Positions 54,217-62,925 of a stretch of 64,000 nt of DNA are shown here, piece by piece. Source of the stretch: Leptolinea sp. UBA5203. Lineage in GTDB: Bacteria; Chloroflexota; Anaerolineae; Anaerolineales; Anaerolineaceae. The notes under the pieces are model-generated. The model made no database searches, was not told the DNA's origin, and saw only the letters and a program-made list of their open reading frames with translations. Position numbers and translations under genes: made by a program. Within the stretch, counting starts at the first letter, position 1; each line of letters starts with the position of its first letter. The DNA is taken from NCBI GenBank assembly GCA_002412765.1, contig DHVR01000034.1:76285-140284 (forward strand). The letters run 5' to 3'.

Positions 54217-55279
54217 TTCGTCGTCCTTTTCGTTCAAAAAGTCTATTTAGAATTCGACGAGTGTAATCGGAATATAACAAGATAATTACGAGTACAAGAA
54301 TGGCTCTGCCGGCTAACAAAGCATTTGCAGGTACACCAAAGGTGTACATCGTGATTGTGAAAGTCCAAATAATTAACGCTCCAATCACACTAGCCATCAA
54401 TGAAAATCGTCCACCTGTCATGAGCGTGCCGCCAATGACAACCGCGAAGATTGCATCAAGCTCATAGTTCAATCCAATATTATTGGCATCACAACCGTGA
54501 ATATAAGAACTGAGAATCAGTCCTGCAACAGCGCTGCAAAACCCACAGAAGGCATAGGCAAATAATCGAATATTTTTTTCGCTGATGCCAGTGTAATAAG
54601 ATGATTTTGCGCTTACACCTACAGATTCAATAAACAATCCAATTGATGTTTTTCGAACTAATACCCAAGCAATAATAAAAACTAACAGTACAATATAGAT
54701 CGAAACTGGGAGTCCTAAAATGAACCCGTTCCCAAACCACCAATAGGGTTTGTAATAGACAGTCATAATTTGGCCATTCGTGATGAGCTGGGCAATTCCA
54801 CGACCTGCAACCATCAGAATCAAGGTGGCAACCATTGGTGAAATTTTCCCACGAGACACTAGAAAACCATTCCATAAACCACATACGGTGCCAGCAGCGA
54901 TATTGATAATTACTACTAGCCACAAGGGTGTATTTGTCGTATTTGCTGCGAGAATATCATTTGTAATTAATTCGTTTCCCAGTGCAGGATTAATCAAGAC
55001 CGTTCCCATAGCCGCTGAAATAGCAATGACAGCACCTACAGAAAGGTCAACTCCACCAGTTGCAATAACAAGCGTCATACCTAACGCAACCAACATTAAT
55101 GGAGCTGAATTATTAACAACATCAATTAGATTTCCGTATAAGTGACCATCCAGGATTCCAATTTTGAAGAATCCAGGCGCAAAGATTAAATCCACCAAAA
55201 AGATCAATAACAATGCAACAATGGGCCAAAATAATCGGTTTTCACGAATACGCTTTAATGAAGGAACCTTGATTTGCAT
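54200..55279 (-). CDS. Sugar ABC transporter permease, YtfT-like
   Basis: The 359-residue RbsC-family permease has signatures MLVALGMTLVIATGGVDLSVGAVIAISAAMGTVLI and YELDAIFAVVIGGTLMTGGRFSLMASVIGALI (in pieces). An inserted loop in about residues 95-115 (INPALGNELITNDILAANTTN) is typical of the longer YtfT-type partner. ATG 55279 follows AGGTGATG. It follows the binding protein gene after a 16-bp hairpin. The pairing of unequal permeases distinguishes this from the single-permease ribose system. Confidence 0.91.
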   Translation of the reverse strand: MQIKVPSLKRIRENRLFWPIVALLLIFLVDLIFAPGFFKIGILDGHLYGNLIDVVNNSAPLMLVALGMTLVIATGGVDLSVGAVIAISAAMGTVLINPALGNELITNDILAANTTNTPLWLVVIINIAAGTVCGLWNGFLVSRGKISPMVATLILMVAGRGIAQLITNGQIMTVYYKPYWWFGNGFILGLPVSIYIVLLVFIIAWVLVRKTSIGLFIESVGVSAKSSYYTGISEKNIRLFAYAFCGFCSAVAGLILSSYIHGCDANNIGLNYELDAIFAVVIGGTLMTGGRFSLMASVIGALIIWTFTITMYTFGVPANALLAGRAILVLVIILLYSDYTRRILNRLFERKGRRNVTAN

Positions 55280-55397
55280 ACATCACCTGTTATTTCAGAA
55301 AATAGTCTGAATATCCAGTTTATCTTTCGTTTCACCTATCCAATAGTATCCTTGTCTTCGATGGTTTGATCCATTTTCAGCAACTAATCGGTAGGTG

Positions 55398-55432
55398 GGT
55401 GAGAAGCACTTTAAAGTAAAGTGCTTCTCACC
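55398..55432 (-). terminator. Perfect 16-bp hairpin between binding-protein and permease genes
   Basis: GGTGAGAAGCACTTTA (55398-55413) pairs perfectly with TAAAGTGCTTCTCACC (55417-55432) around a 3-nt loop. There is no T tract, so it is more likely an mRNA stabiliser or partial attenuator that favours binding-protein expression than a full terminator. Confidence 0.65.
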
Positions 55433-55480
55433 ATTTGTTTACATGAAAGTCATTCGTCTTTCATGTGTAGGTTGAAAGAT

Positions 55481-56515
55481 CTAGTACTGTCGGCTTGGCA
55501 GTAATTCAGCAGCGTTGTCAGGATAGTAAACAGTCTCATTGGTTAAGGTTTCGGGGTCGACTGTGCCACCATTGACCAAGGTCAAAGCCATTTCCATTAC
55601 CTGAGGTCCAAGGAGAGGATTACATTCGACATCAGCCTGTACCCAACCATCGATCATCAGTTGGAATCCACCACGGGTACCATCAACGGAGACAACTTTG
55701 ATATCGCCGGGTTTTAAACCAGCAGCTTTCATAGCTTCAACAGCACCGATTGCCATATTGTCATTGTGAATGAAGGCACCATCAATCTGACCAGCATATT
55801 TCTTTAAGAAGGCTTCCATTACTGGTTTTCCTTCAGCGGTAGTGAAGTTACCGGTCTGGGAGTCGATGATTTCGATATTTGAATTGAGGTTCATGCGGAA
55901 GCCTTCTGCGCGGCCAACAGCAGCGCCAGAACCAGTGGTTCCACTCAGCTCAATGATCTTGCCGCCATCGGGCAGGAGTTTGTTCATTTCATCGGCAGCT
56001 TTCTGACCTTCCAGAACCATATCGGAACCGATGTGAGCAGCATACAAAGATTTGTCAGCGGAGACGGATCGGTCAACGATAATAACAGGAATACCGGCAT
56101 CTTGGGCTTCGGTTAAGACTGCATCCCAACCATCTTCAACAACTGGGGGCAGAGCAATAACATCGACACCCTGCTGGATGCAGGTACGCATAGCAGAAAT
56201 CTGATTTTCCTGTTTTTGTTGTGCATCAGAGAAGATCAATTTGACGCCCAATTTCTCTGCAGTTTCCTTGAAGGATGCAGTATTCGCAGTACGCCAGTCG
56301 CTCTCAGCACCTAATTGCGGGTAGCAAACGGTCAGATCAGCATAGGTTTTTGCTGCAGGGGCAGCGGCAGCGGGAGCTTCAGCTGCGGGGGCTTCGGTTG
56401 CTGCGGGAGCTGCGGGGGCTACGGGTGCAGGGGCTGGGGTAGCTGCTTGACCACAAGCAGATAACAGCATGGAAAGGGCAACGATCATCACGATAACTAA
56501 CTTAAAATGTTTCAT
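55481..56515 (-). CDS. Sugar-binding lipoprotein (CUT2, YtfQ-like)
   Basis: The 344-residue product has a lipoprotein signal (IVMIVALSMLLSAC, Cys 21), an Ala/Pro-rich linker (about 23-55) typical of Chloroflexota solute-binding proteins, then a periplasmic-binding fold: LTVCYPQLGAESDWRTANTASF, ISAMRTCIQQGVDVIALPPV, GIPVIIVDRSV and HNDNMAIGAVEAMKAAGLKPGDIKVVSVDG (in pieces). The ALPPV, DRSV and NDNMAIGA motifs are close to the galactofuranose-binding YtfQ. It would capture furanose-form arabinose or galactose; the ara genes favour arabinose. ATG 56515 follows AAAGGAGAG. Confidence 0.93.
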   Translation of the reverse strand: MKHFKLVIVMIVALSMLLSACGQAATPAPAPVAPAAPAATEAPAAEAPAAAAPAAKTYADLTVCYPQLGAESDWRTANTASFKETAEKLGVKLIFSDAQQKQENQISAMRTCIQQGVDVIALPPVVEDGWDAVLTEAQDAGIPVIIVDRSVSADKSLYAAHIGSDMVLEGQKAADEMNKLLPDGGKIIELSGTTGSGAAVGRAEGFRMNLNSNIEIIDSQTGNFTTAEGKPVMEAFLKKYAGQIDGAFIHNDNMAIGAVEAMKAAGLKPGDIKVVSVDGTRGGFQLMIDGWVQADVECNPLLGPQVMEMALTLVNGGTVDPETLTNETVYYPDNAAELLPSRQY

Positions 56516-56672
56516 TTTCTACTCTCCTTTGATTTGTTTGATTGTGCATTATAATTAGGGATGCGCAAATGCTCTTGGAAACCCAAGGGTGTTCGCCTTC
56601 AGGGAGTACTTGCATGGACGACGAATCTACAGCAAGTGCTTCCTTTTTTTCCTTTTTCTTCAATCACGCGAC

Positions 56673-57731
56673 TTATTTTCTATCTACCTCCTTCTGGCGT
56701 AGTGAGCTTTCGCGAATCACAAGCGTGGGTGTTAAGACGATGGTTTGCGATTCTTCAATCTCGATGCCACTCTGATTCGCCTCGATTATTTTGATCACTT
56801 CCTGTACAGCTACCGTACCTAACTCGTGCTGATCTTGATGCATGGTGGTTAATGGTGGGGTAAAATACGCAGCTTCGGCGATATCGTCAAACCCCACAAT
56901 GGCGATATCCTGAGGAATTCGTAATGCTTTTTGACACGCAAATTGGGTGACGCCAAGAGCCATTTGATCATTGGACACAAACACTGCATCCATTTCAGGA
57001 TACTGGTTATAGAGCTTCTCAAAGGCGGGAACCGCACTGGAAGAAGACCAATTCCCTTCAACCTGGTGGTGATCCTGCACTACTATTCCGGCTTCGGTCA
57101 ACACATCTTTCCAGGCTGCCATTCGTTGGCGAGCTTCCCACCAATCCAATGGGCCGGAGATATGACCGATATGCCGGTATCCCTGTTCGACCAAGTGCTC
57201 AACAGCGATACGCCCTCCTTGATAATTGTTAATGGAAACTACAGAAACCCCTTCGCGCGGCTCCATAGCCAGATATAGAATGGGGATGGGTAGGTCAATG
57301 GAGAGATCATTCACCCAGGCACGATTGTCGCCAATTTCAGGAACCGCCCAAATAATCCCATCCACATGCATGGCATAAAGAGCGTTCAACTGGGGGATAA
57401 CATCGTTGGCATGAAAATGAGCCAGTTCTTTCAATAACAAAGAATATCCGGCAGCTTCAGCCGCGCTGGCAATACCATTTAAAGTTCGGGATGGTCCAAT
57501 ATACTTCAAACCTGCCGTGACCACACCCAGGGTAAAACTGCGCTGCTGAATCAAACTGCGCGCAATAGCACTGGGTCGGTAACCCAAATCCTTGATGATT
57601 TGTTGTACCCGCACCCGGGTTTCGTCTGATACATCGGGGCGGCCATTAACCACACGAGAAACCGTTTGCGTGGATACGCCTGCAGCAGAGGCAACTTCTT
57701 TGATAGTAGATCTTTTGGTGTTAGCCTGCAT
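56673..57731 (-). CDS. LacI-family transcriptional regulator of the arabinose locus
   Basis: The 352-residue product has a classical LacI helix-turn-helix TIKEVASAAGVSTQTVSRVVNGRPDVSDETRVRVQ with the hinge helix YRPSAIARSL, then a periplasmic-binding-type effector domain (about 65-335; YIGPSRTLNGIASAAEAAG, MDAVFVSNDQMALGVTQFA, IAIVGFDDIAEAAYFTPPLTT). The effector is probably L-arabinose or a derivative (inference by context). It is the first gene of the run, separated from the binding-protein gene by 157 bp. A promoter and a perfect palindrome lie upstream, suggesting autoregulation. The AraC and GntR-type regulators used by other phyla are absent. Confidence 0.92.
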   Translation of the reverse strand: MQANTKRSTIKEVASAAGVSTQTVSRVVNGRPDVSDETRVRVQQIIKDLGYRPSAIARSLIQQRSFTLGVVTAGLKYIGPSRTLNGIASAAEAAGYSLLLKELAHFHANDVIPQLNALYAMHVDGIIWAVPEIGDNRAWVNDLSIDLPIPILYLAMEPREGVSVVSINNYQGGRIAVEHLVEQGYRHIGHISGPLDWWEARQRMAAWKDVLTEAGIVVQDHHQVEGNWSSSSAVPAFEKLYNQYPEMDAVFVSNDQMALGVTQFACQKALRIPQDIAIVGFDDIAEAAYFTPPLTTMHQDQHELGTVAVQEVIKIIEANQSGIEIEESQTIVLTPTLVIRESSLRQKEVDRK

Positions 57732-57760
57732 GGAAAGTTTAACCCCGAGCGATTTAGTTG

Positions 57761-57800
57761 ATGTTATCGATCCCGTTATCGTTCACGGGATCGATAACAT
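57761..57800. promoter_or_regulatory. Probable LacI-type operator: perfect 15-bp-arm palindrome
   Basis: ATGTTATCGATCCCG (57761-57775) and CGGGATCGATAACAT (57786-57800) are perfect inverted arms around 10 bp. The motif GTTATCG occurs three times (57763, 57775 and inverted at 57792), which could allow two overlapping binding registers. The site abuts the -10 box of the regulator gene, 30 bp before its ATG. Confidence 0.75.
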
Positions 57801-57827
57801 AGTAGCAGATTAAAATTGGCTAAACAA
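57799..57827 (-). promoter_or_regulatory. Candidate promoter of the arabinose regulator gene
   Basis: On the minus strand TTGTTT (57827-57822) and TACTAT (57804-57799) are separated by 17 bp. The -10 box touches the operator palindrome and the -35 box abuts the second palindrome at 57829. Confidence 0.5.
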
Positions 57828-57828
57828 G

Positions 57829-57863
57829 CGATGAATGTCATATGGACTACATGACATTCATCG
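57829..57863. promoter_or_regulatory. Second perfect palindrome upstream of the regulator promoter
   Basis: CGATGAATGTCAT (57829-57841) and ATGACATTCATCG (57851-57863) are perfect 13-bp inverted arms around 9 bp. Its position directly upstream of the -35 box suits a regulator-binding site. It is not followed by T runs, so it is not a terminator. Confidence 0.55.
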
Positions 57864-58020
57864 TATTCGCTAATTTTCGGAGTTTCTTGTCTTGTTTTTG
57901 GCTTTTTCCCTGATTTGGACACGTATCTTCCCCTTCCTTCCATCTCATAGGGTCCATGCAATGGATCTTCCCCCTTCAAAAATTCTGCTCATAGTCGCAG
58001 TTTTCTGACTCTAGTTTTTA

Positions 58021-58054
58021 GAAAACCCCTGGATCAATGAAATGTTCCAGGGGT
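58021..58054 (-). terminator. Intrinsic terminator after the membrane glycosyltransferase-like gene
   Basis: On the minus strand ACCCCTGGA and TCCAGGGGT pair over 9 bp around a 12-nt loop and are followed by TTTTC. It lies about 63 bp beyond the stop at 58117. Confidence 0.75.
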
Positions 58055-58116
58055 GCAACAGATTTTGAACCAGCTTCAGTTCAGTAGATTGTTTGTATGT
58101 GGGTATACCGTTGAAT

Positions 58117-60324
58117 TTACGCAATCGTGAGGCTGTTTTTAGTTAATCCCTTAATTCCTCTCATGATTAAATAGATATTATTCACAACAATGATTTGCAG
58201 GAGAATTAGGGCATAGCAGGTATAATGCCAGTTTCCATGACTAATTAGGATTGGAATAAATATCGTGGTAAACGTTAAGATAAAAATAACCAACCATTGG
58301 ATGGATGGCTTACGAAAGAGGATAAGAAATAAGCACGCAAGATCAATCCAAACCCAAAATGGATATAGGGTCAAGTAAAAACTCTCCAGCCGTTCATTTA
58401 ACCAGCGCATTGCCTGAATTAGGGCCGGTACTCGAATAGTTTCCGGATCAAAATAAATTGGTTCGAGAGGACGTTCAATAAATGGTTCGTGGGGGAGATT
58501 ATAGGTTAGGGTACTTAAAAGTTCCGGCCTTAGCGCTTGATACAGTTTGAGCCCAAGCACCTTCATTGACAATTTCCAATCTTTTACAATTGCATCGATT
58601 GCAGCCGTTTTTAACAACGTCATAGATTCATCTAATGTATATCCGTCTTGTTGCAGGCTAACAATGATCTCTCCTCCGGTTACTACGCCTGCACCATCGG
58701 AGATTTTTGGCGGAAAGCGGACTAAAACCTCATTGATTTCTTGTATAGCCTCTGACTCCAAATCCATGATAGGTACGCGGCTGGCTTCCCCAAAATAAAT
58801 CCAGCCATCATATAATGGCTGTCCAACAGAATGACTTAAGCCAAAAAAACCTTGTTGAGTATAATTATGCGCGCTCCACCAAAGGATGGGAAGAAACGCA
58901 AGCAAGGTAGCAATTGCGATCCTTGTTAAATCCTTGTAACTGGCTTGCCGATCGTTATGTTGTTCCATATCCGGTTTATGGAATAGATTCCAAATGGGCT
59001 GCACCCCGAATGCAAAAACAACCACACCCAGAGAAACCAGATTTTCCGGACGCAATAAAACCAAATAAGAGACCACGAGCAGAGTAGAAACATACCACTT
59101 CATTGCTCTGGTTTTCAATGCAACGATGAAAAACAAAAGCATGAGTAAAATAAAGAAAATGTTAATGATGTCTGCCATGACGAAATTAGATAAGAAGTAC
59201 ATATCCGGTATCAAGATAACAAGCAATCCCGAAATCAATGAAAGTGTAGCTTTCTTGCTGAGTTTCCAACAAATTGCATAAGCTAGCGGTACACAGCCTA
59301 TGCCAAGGAGATGCAGCAATATTTTTATCCCCCATGAATTACGTCCCAAAAAATAAAAAAAAGGAGCAAAAAGTAAAGTGGTTCCAGGAGTTCGAATGGT
59401 TGTGATGCCATTAATGGTGCCATTTTTTACCCAATGAACCGCAGTATCCAAATAACCAGGACTATCAGAATCCACAATTAATGGGACCGATAATGCATAC
59501 CAGGTGTGGAATATGCAGGAAAGCAAAATTAAAATCAAGAGATTCCGAAGATGATTTGGAGCACGCAAAGGTGTAACTTTTTCATTCTGGAACCTTGATT
59601 CACCCTGCTTGAACAAGATGACCAGTAGATAGAATATTAAACTATACCCAATCCAATCGAGTAAAAACAAAAATGAAGCAAACAACCAGGAGGGGATGCC
59701 TCGATAGCCAAGGGCTAATTTAATAGATCGCTGCCTCTCACTGGGCGTCACCAGATTTGCCGAAGCAGCAACAAATCCGTTACTTACACGCACAGAGCCG
59801 CTTTTTGATGTCGTATTGAATAGTAAAGTTACAGGCGCAGCTACCTTTTCTCGCGAAATGATTAGCAGAGGTTTTGAATCAAGGGTTGCCAAAATCACCC
59901 CATCCTGAATTTCCCATTGACTCTCAGCAGCTAAATTTTCTAGCGGAATGATATTGCCATTGACTTTTACTTCCACTAATTCAATATTTTGCTGTGTCTC
60001 CAGGACCGGTGTGATGGTTATTTTTTGATAAATTTCAGGCATAGAACGAAGAAACCATGCGCCAGCGATGCCAATTAGCAGTGAAATAATCAAGTAGATT
60101 TTTCTTTCATCCTTCCATACCAGATCAAGTTTTATTTTTGTACACCCCCAAAGGATTAAAACCAAACTAGCTGGAATACCAAGCAGGAAAGTGACAAAAA
60201 TAACCGCTGCAGGTTGTTCCCATATAGAAAACAGATGATCACATAAAAAGACAAAAAATACTATTGTCAGGAGAATGATAAGTTTTTTATGCTTGGTTGA
60301 ATTAATCAAATTAACTTGAACCAC
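58117..60324 (-). CDS. Large polytopic membrane protein, GT-C glycosyltransferase-like
   Basis: The 735-residue protein has ten or more membrane helices. Two N-terminal helices are followed by an extracytoplasmic beta-rich domain (about 85-205), then a helical core. The segment SPGYLDTAVHWVKNGTI... TIRTPGTTLLFAPFFYFLG near 290-325 has the DSPGY and RxPGY/L look of Dol-P-Man-type GT39/GT83 enzymes, with an acidic Asp in the first loop. It likely transfers a sugar from a polyprenyl phosphate to an outside acceptor (inference). Start is GTG 60324 with GGAG seven bases upstream. It has no operon partners. Confidence 0.7.
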   Translation of the reverse strand: MVQVNLINSTKHKKLIILLTIVFFVFLCDHLFSIWEQPAAVIFVTFLLGIPASLVLILWGCTKIKLDLVWKDERKIYLIISLLIGIAGAWFLRSMPEIYQKITITPVLETQQNIELVEVKVNGNIIPLENLAAESQWEIQDGVILATLDSKPLLIISREKVAAPVTLLFNTTSKSGSVRVSNGFVAASANLVTPSERQRSIKLALGYRGIPSWLFASFLFLLDWIGYSLIFYLLVILFKQGESRFQNEKVTPLRAPNHLRNLLILILLSCIFHTWYALSVPLIVDSDSPGYLDTAVHWVKNGTINGITTIRTPGTTLLFAPFFYFLGRNSWGIKILLHLLGIGCVPLAYAICWKLSKKATLSLISGLLVILIPDMYFLSNFVMADIINIFFILLMLLFFIVALKTRAMKWYVSTLLVVSYLVLLRPENLVSLGVVVFAFGVQPIWNLFHKPDMEQHNDRQASYKDLTRIAIATLLAFLPILWWSAHNYTQQGFFGLSHSVGQPLYDGWIYFGEASRVPIMDLESEAIQEINEVLVRFPPKISDGAGVVTGGEIIVSLQQDGYTLDESMTLLKTAAIDAIVKDWKLSMKVLGLKLYQALRPELLSTLTYNLPHEPFIERPLEPIYFDPETIRVPALIQAMRWLNERLESFYLTLYPFWVWIDLACLFLILFRKPSIQWLVIFILTFTTIFIPILISHGNWHYTCYALILLQIIVVNNIYLIMRGIKGLTKNSLTIA

Positions 60325-60693
60325 TTAATTACTCCGATTTTCAGCATACAAATAGAATGACTAAATTATATTCGCCATCTACTATGAATTATGGGAATTC
60401 CATTCCTGACATTGGTTTTATCATAGCCGTCTTATCTAATCAAGGTTACTACCTGACCTGATAATCGGATTCGCACAAGCAGATATCCGGCAAAAATAAT
60501 TTACAAACAAACTTCAACAGGATAGTTTTGTTTAGGAATTCTGAAAATGTATTAGGTAACCTAATTTTCCCCACTATTCAAGAATACTTCGTGCTCATTT
60601 ACTAGAATAAACGGTTAAATCGGTAAATCTACTCAACTGGAAATATTTTCTCCCATACTCAAACCGATAATTTTTGCTAGAAAAACAGATCAC
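60325..60693. other. Intergenic region with a 15-bp palindrome
   Basis: No gene is supported in these 369 bp. ATTAGGTAACCTAAT at 60551-60565 has 7-bp inverted arms around a single base, the shape of a dimeric repressor site. It is 227 bp before the GTG of the membrane protein gene, so any link is uncertain. Confidence 0.4.
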
Positions 60694-61119
60694 CTAATCA
60701 AAATCCTTCACATCAACACGCCGCTTGCGTTTGATTTCACCCCGTTTTTTCTTGTCGTCCACGCGGGCAGCTTTGGCCGATAAACTCGGCCGGGTGGCAT
60801 GCCGTGCCTTGGGTCGTTCCAGCGCCTTGCGAATTAATGCCACCAGTCGTTGAACAGCATCCTCGCGGTTTTGCTCCTGGGTTCGATATCGTTTGGCTTC
60901 CAGCAGGAGAATCCCTTCCTCTGTCATGCGGCTGCCGGCCAGGCGGGTCAGGCGTTCTTTTACATCCGCATACAACAATGGACTATTATTAACATCAAAG
61001 CGCAATTGGACCGCTGTGGCAACCTTGTTCACGTTCTGGCCGCCTGGGCCGGACGAACGCACAAAGTCAAGCTGAATATCGCTTTCATCGAGTTTTAAAA
61101 ATGGTGTAATTTCAATCAT
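60694..61119 (-). CDS. arfB: Alternative ribosome-rescue factor ArfB (YaeJ-type)
   Basis: Peptidyl-tRNA hydrolase that frees stalled ribosomes. The 141-residue product has the catalytic GGQ in RSSGPGGQNVNKVATAVQLRF (Gly-Gly-Gln near residue 26-28), TEEGILLLEAKRYRTQEQNRE, and a Lys/Arg-rich C-terminal tail (KAARVDDKKKRGEIKRKRR) that enters the empty mRNA channel. It lacks codon-recognition domains of RF1/RF2. The length and tail match ArfB. The ribosome-binding site is weak. Confidence 0.95.
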   Translation of the reverse strand: MIEITPFLKLDESDIQLDFVRSSGPGGQNVNKVATAVQLRFDVNNSPLLYADVKERLTRLAGSRMTEEGILLLEAKRYRTQEQNREDAVQRLVALIRKALERPKARHATRPSLSAKAARVDDKKKRGEIKRKRRVDVKDFD

Positions 61120-61228
61120 GGGTTAAGTATAGCAGCAGGCAGCGAATTAGAGTCTGGTCAAAAGAACTATCTTCTTCAGATCAAACGGATAGGGTTCCAT
61201 CTGAAAAAGTAAGTCCAAATGAAAGCTC

Positions 61229-61250
61229 ATTCCCAGCAAAGACTGGGAAT
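61229..61250. repeat. Short palindrome with ATTCCCAG arms
   Basis: ATTCCCAG (61229-61236) and CTGGGAAT (61243-61250) pair perfectly over 8 bp around CAAAGA, in the 176-bp gap between manA and arfB. Its form is like the short ATTCCC...GGGAAT dispersed repeats of other bacteria. No T tract follows on either strand. Confidence 0.45.
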
Positions 61251-61295
61251 CCCAATGTTTTACCAGGCTCATTCGCAAGGCGATTAATCAATCAT

Positions 61296-62237
61296 TCAAA
61301 GCGCCTGCGTTTTCAAGGCCTTAAATTTACCTTCGAGCTGATATGCACCACAACTTGCCGGGATAAGCACTGACTCATACTTGTCCAGGTTCAATTGATG
61401 TTCCCCAACAGTCAGCTTGGCTTCGCCTTCAATCACAGTAACCACATCAAACGACATGCCTTGTGTATCCAATTGAATGGGTTCCCCCAGCGATGCCAGT
61501 CCCTCGAAAACAAATGGTTTGCAACGCACCAGGGATCGTGAAAAAGGCTCGCCCGTTGGGTCATAATGGATGACACTTGCCTCAATTTCCGGATCAATCA
61601 CCTCAAGCGATTTATCAATGTGCAACAACCGCCCAGCGGTTTGCGGACGATCCCAATCATAGATCCGATAGGTCAAATCGGACATTTGCTGCACTTCATA
61701 CACCAAGATCCCTGGGCCGAGGGCATGCACGGTCCCCGCACCAATAAAAATTGTATCATCCGGGTGAAGGGTATGGTATTGCACCAATTCCATCACGTTT
61801 CCTTGGCGAATTGTATCCTCGACAGCTTGCCTGGTTAACCCAGGCTTTAAACCCGCAATCAGGTTTGCGCCAGGTTCAGCCTCCAGCACGTACCATGCCT
61901 CTGTTTTTCCTGAGAAGGCAGGACCTTCCAAACGGATGGCTTGCTCATCATTCGGATGAACCTGTAAGGATAACCACTGAGCGCAATCCAGAATTTTAAT
62001 TAACAATGGAAAACGATTGTTATTTTTTGCGCTAACTTCACCTAATAAGGATTTCCCATATTCGCGGCTTACTTCCAAAAGGGTGCGGCCCGTTAAAAAA
62101 CCATTAGCAATTACATTATCTTCACCGATTAACCAGGCCTCGGCTAACGGAGAATGTTCAACAACATTGTCACAAAAGTACGGCTTCAGTCTGTCCCCTC
62201 CCCAAACGTATGGTCTGGTTAAGGCAACAATCTTCAT
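61296..62237 (-). CDS. manA: Class I mannose-6-phosphate isomerase
   Basis: Interconverts mannose 6-phosphate and fructose 6-phosphate. The 313-residue cupin enzyme has WGGDRLKPYF, EAWLIGEDN, the zinc-binding QVHPNDEQA and KTEAWYVLEAEPGANLIAGL, and IFIGAGTVHALGPGILVYEVQQMSDLTYRIYDWDR (in pieces) with metal and substrate residues. It is shorter than E. coli ManA and matches the Bacillus-type length. I start it at ATG 62237; the frame stays open 50 codons upstream without family similarity. It could supply or use mannose for glycans or compatible solutes. Confidence 0.93.
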   Translation of the reverse strand: MKIVALTRPYVWGGDRLKPYFCDNVVEHSPLAEAWLIGEDNVIANGFLTGRTLLEVSREYGKSLLGEVSAKNNNRFPLLIKILDCAQWLSLQVHPNDEQAIRLEGPAFSGKTEAWYVLEAEPGANLIAGLKPGLTRQAVEDTIRQGNVMELVQYHTLHPDDTIFIGAGTVHALGPGILVYEVQQMSDLTYRIYDWDRPQTAGRLLHIDKSLEVIDPEIEASVIHYDPTGEPFSRSLVRCKPFVFEGLASLGEPIQLDTQGMSFDVVTVIEGEAKLTVGEHQLNLDKYESVLIPASCGAYQLEGKFKALKTQAL

Positions 62238-62925
62238 TGGATACAAATTGTGTTCGCTCAAAACAACCTCAATTGAACAAGAAATATCAATACGATTAAT
62301 CAATAAAACTGTCGAAAGGGATAAAGGCTTTTTGCTAAAAAATATTATCCTCAAAGATGAACTTGAATGATTTCCGGTCGAATACAAAAATGCTTTGCAA
62401 AAGAAATCCGATTAACACTGTGAATTAAATTACAATCTCATTCGGGAGTTTCCCTCCTATTTTACAAGCAAACCACCTTTTTGGGGAATATATACAAACC
62501 CAATCGCATATGTCAGGAGGTTCCGCCTTGATTCTTGTCCGCAAATAATCAAGCTTTATCATAGGCACAACTCGTCTCCATTAGCAAACATACAATAAAC
62601 CATTTTTGCTACCCTTCCGCTACAAAATAAATGTTTTATGTTCATGCGTCCCCCGAGGTCAGAGGTGCTACAGGGGGCTTAATGACTTTGTAATTGTTCA
62701 ACCATGGATATCGATACTCATCCAAATCTAAACATATTTTATTTACTCTTTATATGTCAAATCCATGATCCGTGTTAAAGTTAACGGGTATGAAGTTATA
62801 ACCTAATTGACTGTGTAATAAAAAATCACTTGATGAAGTTGTGGGTGGAAATCAATTGAAATTCCATATGTTTGGTAAAATTACCATTGATTTACCACAA
62901 CCATCGAAATGTCATTGGTGAAGAA
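62238..62925. other. Long AT-rich intergenic region between divergent genes
   Basis: About 690 bp separates manA from the PAS-domain gene. The only structure I notice is an imperfect hairpin with CCCCC (62651-62655) and GGGGG (62675-62679). No tRNA, ribosome-binding site with a convincing frame, or riboswitch core was recognised. Confidence 0.4.
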
